Notes: generated by a model not told the origin, from the sequence alone. Shown: positions 28,257-38,308, numbered from the stretch's first letter. The stretch: DNA of 64,000 nt from Firmicutes bacterium UBA5227 (GCA_002409285.1 DHUT01000088.1:10103-74102), one strand, 5' to 3'. Numbers and translations: made by a program.

Positions 28257-28286
28257 ATGTTTGATTAATCAATTTCATCTCGCAGT

Positions 28287-28760
28287 CTAACTTACCTCAA
28301 GTATTTCATATGCCACAATGCCGCCGGGGGAAGTAACATTAATTTTTTCTCCCTTTTTCTTTCCTAAAAGCTCTGAGCCCAAAGGGGATAAATTCGATAT
28401 TTTTCCCGCAACCGGGTCCGCCTCTGTAGCTCCTACTATACTATATTCAAGTATTTCATCAAATTCTATGTCTCTTATTTTTACACTGCTTCCAATCTGA
28501 ACAGTATCTCTGTCTTTTTCGTTATGCTTTACAACCTTTGAATGCTTAATTGTATGCTCCAGAACAATTATTCTTGATTCATTTTTATTTTGTTCTTCCT
28601 TTGACTCATGATACTCGGCATTTTCACTTAGGTCACCTTCCTTCAGGGCACCTTTGATCCTCTCGGAAATTTCATATCTAAGCTTTGTCTTTCTATATTC
28701 AAGTTCGTCAATAAGTTCCTGGTAACCAGCTTCGGTAACCAATATTTCTTTATTATCCAT
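28287..28760 (-). CDS. greA: Transcription elongation factor GreA
   Basis: 157 residues, standard length. N-terminal coiled coil with the acidic tip GDLSENAEYHESKEEQ (about residue 42) and the C-terminal FKBP-like domain with SPLGSELLGKKKGE (about 125). It enters the RNA polymerase secondary channel and stimulates cleavage of backtracked transcripts. Monocistronic, flanked by terminators on both sides. Confidence 0.95.
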   Translation of the reverse strand: MDNKEILVTEAGYQELIDELEYRKTKLRYEISERIKGALKEGDLSENAEYHESKEEQNKNESRIIVLEHTIKHSKVVKHNEKDRDTVQIGSSVKIRDIEFDEILEYSIVGATEADPVAGKISNLSPLGSELLGKKKGEKINVTSPGGIVAYEILEVS

Positions 28761-28865
28761 CTTCCTCGCCTACCATTACAGCCATTATATGTTAGTAATA
28801 CATAATCTTTGGCAATTTTTAATTATTACTATACATTATACACTATAATAAAAAAAATTCAATAC

Positions 28866-28901
28866 AAAAAAACACATAAAAAATGTTTTTTATGTGTTTT
28901 T
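28866..28901 (-). terminator. AT-rich terminator after ilvE
   Basis: A 16-bp arm AAAAACACATAAAAAA is followed by its complement with a two-base centre, ending in a T-run in either direction. It lies 50 bp downstream of the ilvE stop and may also end read-through from the other side. Confidence 0.8.
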
Positions 28902-28951
28902 GCATCAATTTTAAACTGCTGTATGGCAGCCTGCACTGTCACTTATTGTGT

Positions 28952-29974
28952 TTACAGTACTTTATATATCCATCCTTCAGGAGCTTTTACATCGCCCATT
29001 TGTATTCCATACAATGTGTCATACAATTTCTTTGTTACAGGTCCGACTTCTTTCTCACTGTGGAACACATGTAATTTCCCATTGTATTGAATTCCGCCGA
29101 TAGGAGTTATAACGGCGGCAGTTCCGCAGGCACCAGCTTCTTTAAATATGTCGAGCTTATCTATATATACTTCTGTTTCAATTGCTTCCATACCTAAATA
29201 ATCCTTTGCAACCTGCATCAGAGAAATTCTTGTGATACTTGGAAGTATTGATGAAGATTTAGGAGTTATGAATTTATCATCCTTAGTAATACCAAAAAAG
29301 TTAGCTGCTCCGACTTCATCTATTTTTGTATGGGTTGCCGGGTCAAGATAAATGCAGTCAGCAAATCCTTTTTCTATTGCTTCGTGATGTGAATGCAAAC
29401 TTGCTGCATAGTTTCCGCCGACTTTAATTTTTCCCGTACCGTGGGGGGCTGCTCTGTCCTCGTCGGTTGTTGTGAAGTTAACAGGATTCATGCCGCCTTT
29501 AAAATAAGGACCTACAGGCGTACAGAAAATACTGAATATATATTCTTGCGCAGGTTTTACTCCTACATTATCTCCTATTCCTATTACATATGGTCTTAAG
29601 TATAGTGTTGCTCCCGAGCCATATGGAGGTACCCAGGCTTCATTCGCTTTAACAACCTGCATGCATGCATCTACAAATTTATCTACGGGAACCTTAGGCA
29701 TCATTACTCTCTCGCAGCTTGTTTGCATACGCTTAGCATTTTCATCCGGTCTGAAAAGCTGAATTCCACCGTCTTTAGTGCTGTAAGCCTTTAACCCTTC
29801 AAAACATTCCTGTCCATAATGCAGACATGTCGAGCCTTCACTTATTGTTATCTTATTATCTTCAACAAGCTGACCGTCATCCCACTTGCCATCTTTCCAG
29901 TAAGATATGTACCTTTTGTCAGTCTTAATGTAGCTAAAACCAAGTTCAGACCATTTAATGTCCTTTTTTTGCAT
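28952..29974 (-). CDS. ilvE: Branched-chain amino acid aminotransferase
   Basis: 340 residues, the length of the longer (eukaryote-like/IlvK-type) BCAT class. The PLP lysine is in [12 protein letters not shown] (about residue 194); [14 protein letters not shown] (about 53) and the [13 protein letters not shown] segment (about 288, binding the cofactor phosphate) are present. It transaminates Leu, Ile and Val. The ATG follows AGGAGGAA. A promoter lies 138 bp upstream and the leader has competing hairpins next to the ribosome site, which suggests post-transcriptional control. Confidence 0.93.
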   Translation of the reverse strand: MQKKDIKWSELGFSYIKTDKRYISYWKDGKWDDGQLVEDNKITISEGSTCLHYGQECFEGLKAYSTKDGGIQLFRPDENAKRMQTSCERVMMPKVPVDKFVDACMQVVKANEAWVPPYGSGATLYLRPYVIGIGDNVGVKPAQEYIFSIFCTPVGPYFKGGMNPVNFTTTDEDRAAPHGTGKIKVGGNYAASLHSHHEAIEKGFADCIYLDPATHTKIDEVGAANFFGITKDDKFITPKSSSILPSITRISLMQVAKDYLGMEAIETEVYIDKLDIFKEAGACGTAAVITPIGGIQYNGKLHVFHSEKEVGPVTKKLYDTLYGIQMGDVKAPEGWIYKVL

Positions 29975-29988
29975 TTCATCTTCCTCCT

Positions 29989-30039
29989 AAAATATTAAGA
30001 TACTAATTCACATTAATATTTTCCTTGAAGTGAATTAGT
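29989..30039 (-). promoter_or_regulatory. Competing 10-bp hairpins in the ilvE leader
   Basis: In RNA order: arm A ACTAATTCAC (30030-30039), then B AAAATATTAA (30013-30022), arm A' GTGAATTAGT (30002-30011), then B' TTAATATTTT (29989-29998), directly abutting the AGGAGG at 29983-29988. A pairs perfectly with A', B perfectly with B', in overlapping order (A B A' B'). Only 3 nt join A' to B', too short to span a full 10-bp stem, so the two helices should exclude each other. B:B' would hold the ribosome site at the foot of a helix. Confidence 0.5.
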
Positions 30040-30111
30040 GCATACTGTTTCCTTACGTTGCGGACAAATATTTATTCGCATTTTAAAATTGAAACAATAC
30101 TACATAATATA

Positions 30112-30140
30112 AGTATAACCCCTGTTGTACTGTTTTTCAA
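30112..30140 (-). promoter_or_regulatory. Promoter of ilvE
   Basis: Minus strand TTGAAA (30135-30140), 17-bp spacer, TATACT (30112-30117). Start of transcription about 30105, leaving a 130-nt leader that includes the competing hairpins. Confidence 0.75.
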
Positions 30141-30254
30141 GTTCAAAAATAAAAACCCTTCCATTTAAAAATAATCTTTATGATTTGTTAAAATAATTAC
30201 AACATATATAAGATAGAGTTGCCACCATGAATCGTCAATAGCTTTTCAGAAAGT

Positions 30255-30286
30255 AAAAAAATTGCCGCGATAGATTTACCGCGGCA
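30255..30286 (-). terminator. Terminator belonging to a lost gene
   Basis: TGCCGCG, a 10-nt loop, CGCGGCA, then ATTTTTTT on the minus strand: a typical strong terminator. No intact gene on the minus strand ends before it; only the 47-codon relic at 30335-30478 does. Confidence 0.88.
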
Positions 30287-30334
30287 TTAATAACTATTAA
30301 ATTATAATCAGGCTTATAATACTGTTAAGTTAGC

Positions 30335-30478
30335 TTAGCTTGCATTTTCAGCTCTTGGCACGATAAATTTCTTAATGATGAATAATGTGCCTATCATTAA
30401 TACAAGTACTATTGGGAATACCACAAAAGCATTTTGAATGAACCCTGCAATGAGGAAACCTATAGCAGAAAATACCAT
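30335..30478 (-). pseudogene. C-terminal relic of a membrane protein
   Basis: An open frame of 47 codons, beginning MVFSAIGFLIAGF and ending KKFIVPRAENAS, with two hydrophobic stretches separated by a short turn, like the end of a transporter. An in-frame TGA sits three codons upstream of the only ATG and there is no ribosome site, so it is unlikely to be translated. The terminator behind it is intact. Family cannot be named from so short a piece. Imperfect direct repeats flank the locus (30138-30203 and 30486-30547). Confidence 0.6.
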
Positions 30479-30549
30479 TACAAATCAAGTTCAAAAAAAC
30501 TGTGTTATTAAGAAACAGTCTTTACACTTTGTCAAAATAATTGCAGCAA

Positions 30550-31734
30550 TTAAATTCCCAGCTCTTCTTTTACTTCCCTGAAAGCGTTTAAAGCAAAATC
30601 TAAATCCTCTTTGCTGTGACCGGCTGATATTTGTGTCCTTATTCTTGCTTTTCCTTTAGGAACAACAGGATAATAGAAGCCTACAGCATAAACTCCCTTT
30701 TTTAGAAGCCTTTCAGCCATTTTCTGTGATAAAACAGCGTCTCCAAGCATTATGGGAACTATGGGATGCTCACCTTCTATGATTGTAAGTCCGATTTTTT
30801 TAATTTCCTGTCTGAAATATTTTGTGTTTTCTTCGAGCTTATCTCTATACTTTGTGCTATCCATAAGCATTTCAAGCACCTTTATTGATGCACCGGCTAT
30901 TGCGGGTGCCAATGTGTTTGAAAACAGGTAGGGTCTTGAGCGCTGTCTCAGCAAGTCAATTATTTCTTTTCTTCCGCTGGTATATCCGCCGCTGGCACCG
31001 CCTAAAGCTTTACCCAGAGTACCGGTTATAATGTCTACCCGACCCATTACATCTCTGTATTCGTGGGTACCCCTTCCTGTCTTGCCGACAAATCCCACCG
31101 CATGACTATCGTCAACCATTACAATAGCATTGTATCTATCGGCTAAATCACATATTCCCTTCAAATCTGCTATTATTCCGTCCATTGAAAAAACGCCGTC
31201 TGTAGCAATAACCTTTATTTTTGCTCCATCCTTGTCAGCCTGTATAAGCTGCTCCTCCAAAGAAGCCATGTCATTGTTCTTATACCTGTATTTTTTTGCC
31301 CTGGCAAGCCTTACTCCGTCAATAATGGACGCATGATTTAATTCATCACTGATTATTGCATCATCTTCTGTTGTGATTGTTTCAAACAGTCCTCCGTTGG
31401 CATCAAAGCAGGAAGAATATAAAATTGTGTCTTCCATCTGCAAAAATTCGCTTATTTTTTCTTCCAGCTGCTTATGAATTTCCTGTGTGCCGCAAATAAA
31501 TCTTACAGATGAAAGTCCGTACCCCCATGTATCATAGGCAGTTTTTGCAGCTTCAATGACTTCCTTGTTATCTGCAAGACCTAAATAATTGTTTGCACAC
31601 ATATTCAAAACTCCGTTGACCTTTGTTGTATTAATTCTGCTGCTTTGGGGTGTTGTGATTATTCTTTCGTCCTTCCAAAGTCCGCTGTCCTTAATATCCT
31701 TTAAAATGTCTGAATAATGTTGTTTATTATACAT
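30550..31734 (-). CDS. kbl: Glycine C-acetyltransferase (2-amino-3-ketobutyrate CoA ligase)
   Basis: 394 residues of the alpha-oxoamine synthase family: [11 protein letters not shown] near residue 46, VDDSHAVGF (about 208) and the PLP lysine in [14 protein letters not shown] (about 243). It splits 2-amino-3-oxobutyrate with CoA into glycine and acetyl-CoA. It follows tdh by 21 bp, so the pair forms the two-step threonine-to-glycine pathway. The ATG follows GGAAGGAG. Confidence 0.94.
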   Translation of the reverse strand: MYNKQHYSDILKDIKDSGLWKDERIITTPQSSRINTTKVNGVLNMCANNYLGLADNKEVIEAAKTAYDTWGYGLSSVRFICGTQEIHKQLEEKISEFLQMEDTILYSSCFDANGGLFETITTEDDAIISDELNHASIIDGVRLARAKKYRYKNNDMASLEEQLIQADKDGAKIKVIATDGVFSMDGIIADLKGICDLADRYNAIVMVDDSHAVGFVGKTGRGTHEYRDVMGRVDIITGTLGKALGGASGGYTSGRKEIIDLLRQRSRPYLFSNTLAPAIAGASIKVLEMLMDSTKYRDKLEENTKYFRQEIKKIGLTIIEGEHPIVPIMLGDAVLSQKMAERLLKKGVYAVGFYYPVVPKGKARIRTQISAGHSKEDLDFALNAFREVKEELGI

Positions 31735-31755
31735 AATCTCTCCTTCCGTCTATAA

Positions 31756-32799
31756 TTACTTTTTCTCGGTCCAGTCTAAAATAACTTTCCCAGATTTTCC
31801 GCTTATCATAGCTTCAAAGCCTTTTTCAAATTCCGTATAGTGATATCTATGGGTTATAATCGGTGCAATATCCAACCCCGACTTTATCATTGCCTGCATC
31901 TTGTACCAGGTTTCAAACATTTCCCTGCCGTAAATTCCCTTTATCTGCAGTCCGTTAAACACAACTTTGTTCCAGTCAATTGATGTGTTTGTTTCCTGAA
32001 GTCCAAGCAATGCGATTTTACCGCCGTGGGTCATATTATCAATCATCTGATTCAGAGCAACATCATTTCCGGACATTTCCATGCCCACATCAAAACCTTC
32101 CCTCATACCAAGCTCAGCCATCACATCCCGGAGATTTTCATTTCTTGTATTAACCGTTCTGAAGTTTCCCAATTTTTTTGCAAGTTCCAGCCTGTTATCA
32201 TTAACATCTGTCACAACTACAAACCTTGCTCCGGCAAATCTTGCAATTGCTGCTGCCATGATTCCTATTGGTCCTGCCCCGGTAATAAGCACATCTTCTC
32301 CAAGTACATCAAAAGATAATGCCGTATGAGCAGCATTTCCAAAGGGATCAAAAATACTGTAAAGCTCCTCAGGTATTGACTTGTCACAAAGCCATATGTT
32401 TGTAGCAGGTAATGTCACATATTCTGAAAATATTCCTGTTCTGTTAACTCCAACTCCCTTGGTATCTTTGCACAAATGTCTCTTTCCGGCAAGACAGTTT
32501 CTGCATTTCCCGCAAACTATATGTCCTTCGCCTGAAACAAGATCACCCGCCTGCAAATCTTTTACACCTTTTCCGACTTCCACGATTTCGCCCACAAATT
32601 CATGACCTATTGTCATTGGAACAGGTATTGTTTCCTGAGCCCATTTATTCCATACATAAATATGCACGTCTGTCCCACATATTGCAGTTTTATGTATTTT
32701 TACAAGAACCTCTCCTTCTCCTGCAACAGGTACTTCAACTTGTTCCAACCATAATCCGGGTTCCCTGAACTTTTTTACAAGGGCATCCATTTTAGCCAT
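31756..32799 (-). CDS. tdh: L-threonine 3-dehydrogenase
   Basis: I start at ATG 32799 ([10 protein letters not shown]), 7 bp behind AAGGTGAG; an in-frame GTG at 32808 overlaps that ribosome site. 347 residues. Catalytic zinc ligands in [10 protein letters not shown] and [12 protein letters not shown], structural zinc cysteines in [19 protein letters not shown], and the NAD site [13 protein letters not shown] (about residue 174). It oxidises threonine to 2-amino-3-oxobutyrate, the substrate of the next gene. Own promoter upstream. Confidence 0.93.
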   Translation of the reverse strand: MAKMDALVKKFREPGLWLEQVEVPVAGEGEVLVKIHKTAICGTDVHIYVWNKWAQETIPVPMTIGHEFVGEIVEVGKGVKDLQAGDLVSGEGHIVCGKCRNCLAGKRHLCKDTKGVGVNRTGIFSEYVTLPATNIWLCDKSIPEELYSIFDPFGNAAHTALSFDVLGEDVLITGAGPIGIMAAAIARFAGARFVVVTDVNDNRLELAKKLGNFRTVNTRNENLRDVMAELGMREGFDVGMEMSGNDVALNQMIDNMTHGGKIALLGLQETNTSIDWNKVVFNGLQIKGIYGREMFETWYKMQAMIKSGLDIAPIITHRYHYTEFEKGFEAMISGKSGKVILDWTEKK

Positions 32800-32840
32800 A
32801 CAACTCACCTTCCTTATATAAAAACGTTTCTCTAAAATAA

Positions 32841-32869
32841 ATAATACTCCACATTTGTTTTTAAGTCAA
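32841..32869 (-). promoter_or_regulatory. Promoter of tdh-kbl
   Basis: Minus strand TTGACT (32864-32869), 17-bp spacer, TATTAT (32841-32846), 42 bp upstream of the chosen tdh start. Confidence 0.72.
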
Positions 32870-32884
32870 GAGCCAAATAAACAA

Positions 32885-32907
32885 TTTGTTTACATTTCAT
32901 AAACAAA
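32885..32907. promoter_or_regulatory. Inverted repeat upstream of the tdh promoter
   Basis: TTTGTTTA, 7-bp spacer, TAAACAAA: a perfect 8-bp dyad ending 16 bp upstream of the -35 box. The position suits an activator or repressor site; the bound protein is unknown. The sequence is AT-rich, so chance is possible. Confidence 0.35.
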
Positions 32908-32935
32908 ATTAAGACATGATTTTACATGCTTCAGC

Positions 32936-33625
32936 TTACATAATTCTTTTAAGTTTAAAATCCATATAATCACTTGAAATGCAGTGAACCGCTATGTTTT
33001 CAATCACTCCTTCCCTTACGTTTTTATGACCTTCTTCACCATGAAGGTGCCCATATATGCATGTTTCCGGATGAAACTCACTTAATATTTTAAAGAATTC
33101 ATTAGGAAGTCCGTCATTGTCAAATGGCGGATAATGCAGCATAACTATTAATGTATTATTGCTGTTTTTAACCGATTTTAGAGAAATTTTCAGTCTGTTC
33201 ATTTCCCTTAAATATATCCTTTCATTGGAAAACCCTTCCGAATGTTCTTCCATGGTATCCCAGCCTCTTGTACCGCAGATAGATACGCCGTCACACTCAT
33301 AGCTGTTGTTCTTTAAAAACTTAATTGACTTTAACCCAAGACTGTCTAATTTATTTGATGTAGACCACCAGTAATCATGATTCCCCTTACCAATAATTTT
33401 TGTTCCCGGAAGTTCGTCAATTTTTTTCAAATCAATAAGCGCATCATCAAGTTTAGTTGCCCAGGATATATCACCCGGTACTAAAACTAAATCATCTGTT
33501 GATACAGTTTCTTTCCAGTTTTTCATTATTTTTTCTTCATGGTCAATCCAATTATCACCGAATATATTCATTGGTTTTTCTTTTTTACCGTCAAAATGCA
33601 AATCGGCTATAGCAAAAATTTTCAT
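32936..33625 (-). CDS. Metallophosphoesterase
   Basis: 229 residues. Calcineurin-like metal motifs are ADLHFDG (residues 7-13), VPGDISWA, GKGNHDYWW (about 98), MLHYPPF and YGHLHGEEG. It resembles a small cytoplasmic phosphohydrolase family; substrate not known. The gene starts 9 bp downstream of the YhaN-like gene, making a three-gene unit with two nuclease-related proteins. Confidence 0.82.
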   Translation of the reverse strand: MKIFAIADLHFDGKKEKPMNIFGDNWIDHEEKIMKNWKETVSTDDLVLVPGDISWATKLDDALIDLKKIDELPGTKIIGKGNHDYWWSTSNKLDSLGLKSIKFLKNNSYECDGVSICGTRGWDTMEEHSEGFSNERIYLREMNRLKISLKSVKNSNNTLIVMLHYPPFDNDGLPNEFFKILSEFHPETCIYGHLHGEEGHKNVREGVIENIAVHCISSDYMDFKLKRIM

Positions 33626-33634
33626 ACGCTGTCC

Positions 33635-36361
33635 TTAAAGTTTTATATAGTTAAATTTAATATTCATTTGTTTCGCAATCTCGGCTTCACGTTCCTGACA
33701 GGTGAATAGAATAACCTGTCTTCTTTCGCTCTCCTTTGAAAGCATTTCCAGGGAATTCTTAAGCCTCTTTGAATCATATTGAACAAAGCTGTCGTCAAAT
33801 ATCAGCGGAATACTTTTTTTGCCGCTTAAAATATTGCCGAGGCTGACTCTCAATGACAAATACAGCTGGTCAAGAGTTCCTCCGCTGAGACTTTCCAGTT
33901 CAATATTCCTTTGCGGATTGTTCTCCTCTGCCACACTGATATTCATATCTTCATCTATTACTACTTCACTGTACCTGCCTCCGGTCAAATATGAAAAGTT
34001 ATCGCTGATTGATTTCCTGAGAAGAGGCATAAAATCGCCTTTAATAGAATCAGATATCTTAACTATTTTATCTGCTGCGATCTCTGCGACTTTTATTTTT
34101 GTGTTAAATGCTTTTATTTTATTTTCGTAAAAATCTATTTCTTCCTCAATCTCAGCAAGGCTTCTTGTTGTACTCTCAATTTCGTCAATTTCTTTTAGCA
34201 TATTGCCAATATCGTCTGATAACTTTGATTTTTTCTCGTTTAGCCTGAAAATATTCAGTTGGTGCTCCTGTCTGTCAAGTTTTTTTACTTCATAGAAATT
34301 AACATTTTTCGTTTTATTCTTTAACTCTTCAAAGTCATCAGTACCAATTATTTTTTTTAATACACCCAACTTATAATCCCTGTTGTTTATAAGCTCCTTA
34401 TATTTTTCACTATATTCCACATCTTTTTTAAAGCTATCCAAATCATAAGCTCCATTGCTGCTTAAAATAAGCTCAAGCCTTTTTTCCTCAAAGGTTATTT
34501 CTTTATTTAGCTTTACAATGTCCTGGTTTAATTGCTTAATATCGCCTTTTAACTTTTCTTCATCAGCTCTTACAGAATCTTTCCTTGAAAAAGCATCATT
34601 GGCTTCCTTAATATTCTCAGCATTAATTTCCTGCATTCCCAGTGCAGACAGAAACTTTACAATGCTGTTTTTTAGTTCTAAATTTTCATGCTCTAATGAA
34701 TCTAAAGAATCAGCATCACATTTAAGCAGTCTGCCTTTTTCTTCATACAGTTGTTTTTCAGCACTTAAGTTATTAAACTTTTCAATAAAGCTTTCAATAT
34801 TTCCGCAGCCTGCTTCCGCAATTATTTCCTGCTTTTCTTTGTCCATCTTATCCAATGAAATCGTATAATCTGCAAATTCACATTCCATGCTGTCAATTTC
34901 ATTTTTAGAATTTCTGATTTTTTTGAACATTGGTCTTATAATAACTGAGAATAATATTGCAATTAAAGCTGTAAGAATTGCTGCAGCTATATTAACAGAC
35001 TCCTGTGCTGCATAATACCGGTCAATAAACTTCTTAATTATATCCCCATATTGAAAGCATGACCACCACACACCGGCAATCAAAGCTGCCGCAAGTAAAA
35101 ATAACAATACTGCATTTCTTATTTTAGACAGCCTATAGCTTTTCATTTTTTCATAGTTTTCTTTATTCACAAAAACATTAGTCATTTCCATTTTTCCGGT
35201 AATATCTTCAAGCTTCTGATGGCTGTCAAGAAGGCTGTTTATTTCATCAATGTTAATGTTACTGATTTCTTCTTTTCCCGAACTGATTTTATCCTTAAGT
35301 TCGTTTATTTCAGCAATATTGTTCCGATATCTTTGAAAATCTAAATTTAATCTCTCAATATCAAATTGTTCCCCGATTTTATTGGATATATCCTCAAGCA
35401 GACCGGTCAGCTCTTCTTCTTTATCTTTTTTTTCACTTTCAAGGCTTCGCTTCCGACTGTACATGGAATTTAGGGAACCTTCAACATTCACTGCCTCTCT
35501 GTAATCACTTTCCGAATACTCTTTAAATTTGTCCGGAGAAAAACTTAAAAGTTTTTCATTAATTTCATCCAGCTCTTTTTTTATCGGTTCCGCCCTTAAA
35601 TACCTGTCCTTTTCTATAGAAAGCTCATAGTCCCTTAATTCTTTGTTAAGTTCATCAATTTGCAGATTAAGCTCCTGAATTTTACTTCCGGTTTTTTTCT
35701 TTTCCATTACAAGAAACATTACTTGTCTTTTTGCATTCAGCGAATTTCCCTTTGCATCTTCAAGTTCTGACAATCGCAGAGAATACTGACCAAGAAGTGT
35801 TTTATCATTACTTTCATCACCGGCTTCCTCTTTTATGCTGCCCAGGCTCTGTAAAATCCTGTCGATGGAAATTGATTCATCTCTTGTCTTGCTAAGGTTT
35901 ATTATTTTATTTTTAAGTTCATCCGCCAGCTCTTTTTCTGTTTTATTCCCCAGTTGTCTTACACTTACCGTATTGTTGAATGCAAGCTTGCTCATATTAA
36001 AAAAGTGCTCACCGGGACACAGTATTTCCTCTTCAATCATTTCCGGCTCGTCATTAAGTTTTTTGAACACCTGCGTGGTTCCGAGCATGAAATCCTTTGA
36101 GATCAGAAATCTTTCTTCATTGTTATCCCTGATACCTATAGTTCCTTTGTAAAGACCGCTGTCCCAGGGCTTATATTTGTTATACCTTAAAATTCCGGCA
36201 GCATCTTCATCAAAGCCATATAAGACAGCCTCTATAAAATTATGTATCGTACTTTTCCCTGCCTCATTTTCACCATATATAATATTAAATTTATTTTCAA
36301 AATATAATCTTTTATATACAAACTTACCGAAAGCTCTTAAATGTAATTTATTAATATACAT
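33635..36361 (-). CDS. yhaN: SMC/Rad50-like ATPase (YhaN type)
   Basis: 908 residues. Walker A GENEAGKST at residues 33-41, long coiled coils on both sides of the middle, two hydrophobic segments around residues 415-435 and 460-480 that look membrane-spanning, and the ABC signature LSGGTLDQLYLSLR plus Walker B LIFDDSF near the C-terminus. The membrane hairpin in the coiled coil is typical of the YhaN subgroup and unlike SbcC. With the preceding nuclease gene, which ends 2 bp before it, it should form an SbcCD-like DNA-processing complex near the membrane. Confidence 0.83.
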   Translation of the reverse strand: MYINKLHLRAFGKFVYKRLYFENKFNIIYGENEAGKSTIHNFIEAVLYGFDEDAAGILRYNKYKPWDSGLYKGTIGIRDNNEERFLISKDFMLGTTQVFKKLNDEPEMIEEEILCPGEHFFNMSKLAFNNTVSVRQLGNKTEKELADELKNKIINLSKTRDESISIDRILQSLGSIKEEAGDESNDKTLLGQYSLRLSELEDAKGNSLNAKRQVMFLVMEKKKTGSKIQELNLQIDELNKELRDYELSIEKDRYLRAEPIKKELDEINEKLLSFSPDKFKEYSESDYREAVNVEGSLNSMYSRKRSLESEKKDKEEELTGLLEDISNKIGEQFDIERLNLDFQRYRNNIAEINELKDKISSGKEEISNINIDEINSLLDSHQKLEDITGKMEMTNVFVNKENYEKMKSYRLSKIRNAVLLFLLAAALIAGVWWSCFQYGDIIKKFIDRYYAAQESVNIAAAILTALIAILFSVIIRPMFKKIRNSKNEIDSMECEFADYTISLDKMDKEKQEIIAEAGCGNIESFIEKFNNLSAEKQLYEEKGRLLKCDADSLDSLEHENLELKNSIVKFLSALGMQEINAENIKEANDAFSRKDSVRADEEKLKGDIKQLNQDIVKLNKEITFEEKRLELILSSNGAYDLDSFKKDVEYSEKYKELINNRDYKLGVLKKIIGTDDFEELKNKTKNVNFYEVKKLDRQEHQLNIFRLNEKKSKLSDDIGNMLKEIDEIESTTRSLAEIEEEIDFYENKIKAFNTKIKVAEIAADKIVKISDSIKGDFMPLLRKSISDNFSYLTGGRYSEVVIDEDMNISVAEENNPQRNIELESLSGGTLDQLYLSLRVSLGNILSGKKSIPLIFDDSFVQYDSKRLKNSLEMLSKESERRQVILFTCQEREAEIAKQMNIKFNYIKL

Positions 36362-36362
36362 A

Positions 36363-37454
36363 TTATTTTACCACCTTTTCCTTTCGGAGAACCTCAAGTC
36401 CCAACTTAAACGCCTGCTGCTCCAGCTTGTCCTGGTTATTTCTGAATTGCAGCTTGTAGCTTTCAATAATATTAAACTCATTGTGGTCATAAATTTTTTC
36501 ATCTGAATTCTTGTAAATATAATTCTCTTCAAACTCTATGTAGTAAAAAAACTGCCTTGCTTCGTTTTCAACTTCATCCATGGATACATCGGTATTGACA
36601 GTACCTGTAAGATTGATTTTCACATAATCTTTAATGTTTGAAAATGTATCACCTGAAAACTTAATTAAATCAAGTATTTTATTAAAACTGTAATTTATAT
36701 TCAGGTTACAGCTGCGTGTAACAAACTTTCTCTTTGCCAGCTGGTGCATCTTAAAATCCACATTTCTTTTTTCCAGAATTCCCTTTATTATTCCATGTTC
36801 CCCGGATTCTTCAAAATCCATGGGTTCAGGGCTTCCACAATAGGCAGCATTATCTGATACCTTTAAAAAGTTATGCTTACCACCCAATGCACAGTATTCA
36901 AATTTATTCTTAATTATATTCAGATCTACAAAAAGATTATTTGACTGCTCATCCGTATCACAATGAAGCAGGAGGACATTAGTTTTATTCTCATCGACGG
37001 AAATATCATATATTGCCTGGGATTTAAGGTTTTGCACCTGGTTGTCCCAGCTCATGGAAAAAATACACATATTATATTCCGGAAAATTTAATTTTTCCAC
37101 AACTTCTGTATTTTTAACAATATATACGTTTTCGGGCCACTCAATATATTCATACATGCTGTTTATATTGTACGGGTCACTTTTGCCACATGCAATTACT
37201 ACCTTTGTTTCGGGAATAGACTTAAATTTCAACACAATCTTTTTGAGGCTGCTAAAGCTTAAATATTCTGCTTCTGTTAAATCACCTGAAATAAACAAAA
37301 ACTCGGTTTTCTCATTTTTTGCAAGCTTTATTATCTCATCAAATGTATCCCATATTTCCTGTCTTCTTTTTTCTCTCTCTTTTAAACTGAAATTTTTAAT
37401 ATCAAACTTCCTGTCTAAGTGTATATCTGAAGTATGTATAAATTTAATTTTCAT
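36363..37454 (-). CDS. yhaO: DNA repair exonuclease, SbcD/Mre11-like (YhaO type)
   Basis: The start is ATG 37454 (MKIKFIHTSDIHLDRKF), 5 bp behind AAGGAG; an upstream in-frame GTG overlaps that ribosome site. 363 residues. Metal motifs HTSDIHLD and FISGDLTE are clear, while later motifs (ACGKSDPYN in place of GNHD, LLHCDTD) are altered, so the active site may deviate from classical SbcD. The YhaN-type ATPase follows immediately. Confidence 0.8.
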   Translation of the reverse strand: MKIKFIHTSDIHLDRKFDIKNFSLKEREKRRQEIWDTFDEIIKLAKNEKTEFLFISGDLTEAEYLSFSSLKKIVLKFKSIPETKVVIACGKSDPYNINSMYEYIEWPENVYIVKNTEVVEKLNFPEYNMCIFSMSWDNQVQNLKSQAIYDISVDENKTNVLLLHCDTDEQSNNLFVDLNIIKNKFEYCALGGKHNFLKVSDNAAYCGSPEPMDFEESGEHGIIKGILEKRNVDFKMHQLAKRKFVTRSCNLNINYSFNKILDLIKFSGDTFSNIKDYVKINLTGTVNTDVSMDEVENEARQFFYYIEFEENYIYKNSDEKIYDHNEFNIIESYKLQFRNNQDKLEQQAFKLGLEVLRKEKVVK

Positions 37455-37602
37455 AAACACTCCTTATCCCATATTATTCGGCACATGTTAGGTTTCAGGC
37501 TTAAAAACTGCAGCCGTCTCCTGCCAGTCATCTTGTCAATACAATTTTAACACAGAAATTCCTTTCCTTCAATAATTTATATAAATATGATAAATATGTA
37601 CA

Positions 37603-38292
37603 TTAATCCGCTAATTCCTTAAGTTTCTCCAAATCTGTTATTTTTACTGTAGAACGATATACTTCAATGATTTCATCCTGCTGCATATTTGAAAGCTCTC
37701 TTGATAAGGATGGTCTTTTAACATTTAAAAAATCTGCAAGCTCCTGCCTTTTCATGGGTATATCAAACATAGGGGAATTATTTTTATTATGAAGCGTCAA
37801 TAAATAAACTGCAATTCTGCCTCTTAAGGTTTCAGCATTCAAAATATGCATCTTATTATTCAGCATGACAATCTTATCTGACAAAATCGAAAGCATATTG
37901 CCAATAAGCGTTTTATGAAAAGCACACACCTGACCACACATGGCAAAAAAAACGTTGTATGGAAAAATAAGAGCCCTGCTCCTTCCTGAGCTTATTAGAT
38001 CATAGGGTGCCTTATTGAGGGTAGAAAAGACCAGCGCCTCACCAAACAAATCATTTTGTTCCAGTGTGGTAACTATAACCCTGGCTCCGCTGTATTTCTG
38101 GGAAATCAAATTAAACTGCCCTTCAATTACAATACCAAGCTTTTTAATAATATCATCTTTCCGAAATACCACCTGATTGTTTTCATATTCTACAATCTGA
38201 GCATTGCTGCATTTTATGATTTGCTTTATTTCGTCTTCCCTTATATTATCAAACAACTGATTATTTTTAATTATTTTAATAATATCGTCCAT
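37603..38292 (-). CDS. Crp/Fnr family transcription regulator (HcpR-like)
   Basis: 229 residues: an N-terminal cyclic-nucleotide-binding-type beta-barrel (about 15-125), a long dimer helix and a C-terminal winged helix with MKRQELADFLNVKRPSLSRE (about 185-205). No Fnr-type N-terminal cysteine cluster is visible. It is divergent from the ferredoxin-like gene, with a perfect dyad between them that fits the GTAACnnnnGTTAC form I recall for clostridial HcpR (nitrosative-stress) regulators. That identification is inference. Confidence 0.82.
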   Translation of the reverse strand: MDDIIKIIKNNQLFDNIREDEIKQIIKCSNAQIVEYENNQVVFRKDDIIKKLGIVIEGQFNLISQKYSGARVIVTTLEQNDLFGEALVFSTLNKAPYDLISSGRSRALIFPYNVFFAMCGQVCAFHKTLIGNMLSILSDKIVMLNNKMHILNAETLRGRIAVYLLTLHNKNNSPMFDIPMKRQELADFLNVKRPSLSRELSNMQQDEIIEVYRSTVKITDLEKLKELAD

Positions 38293-38308
38293 AACTCGCT
38301 CCTTAACA

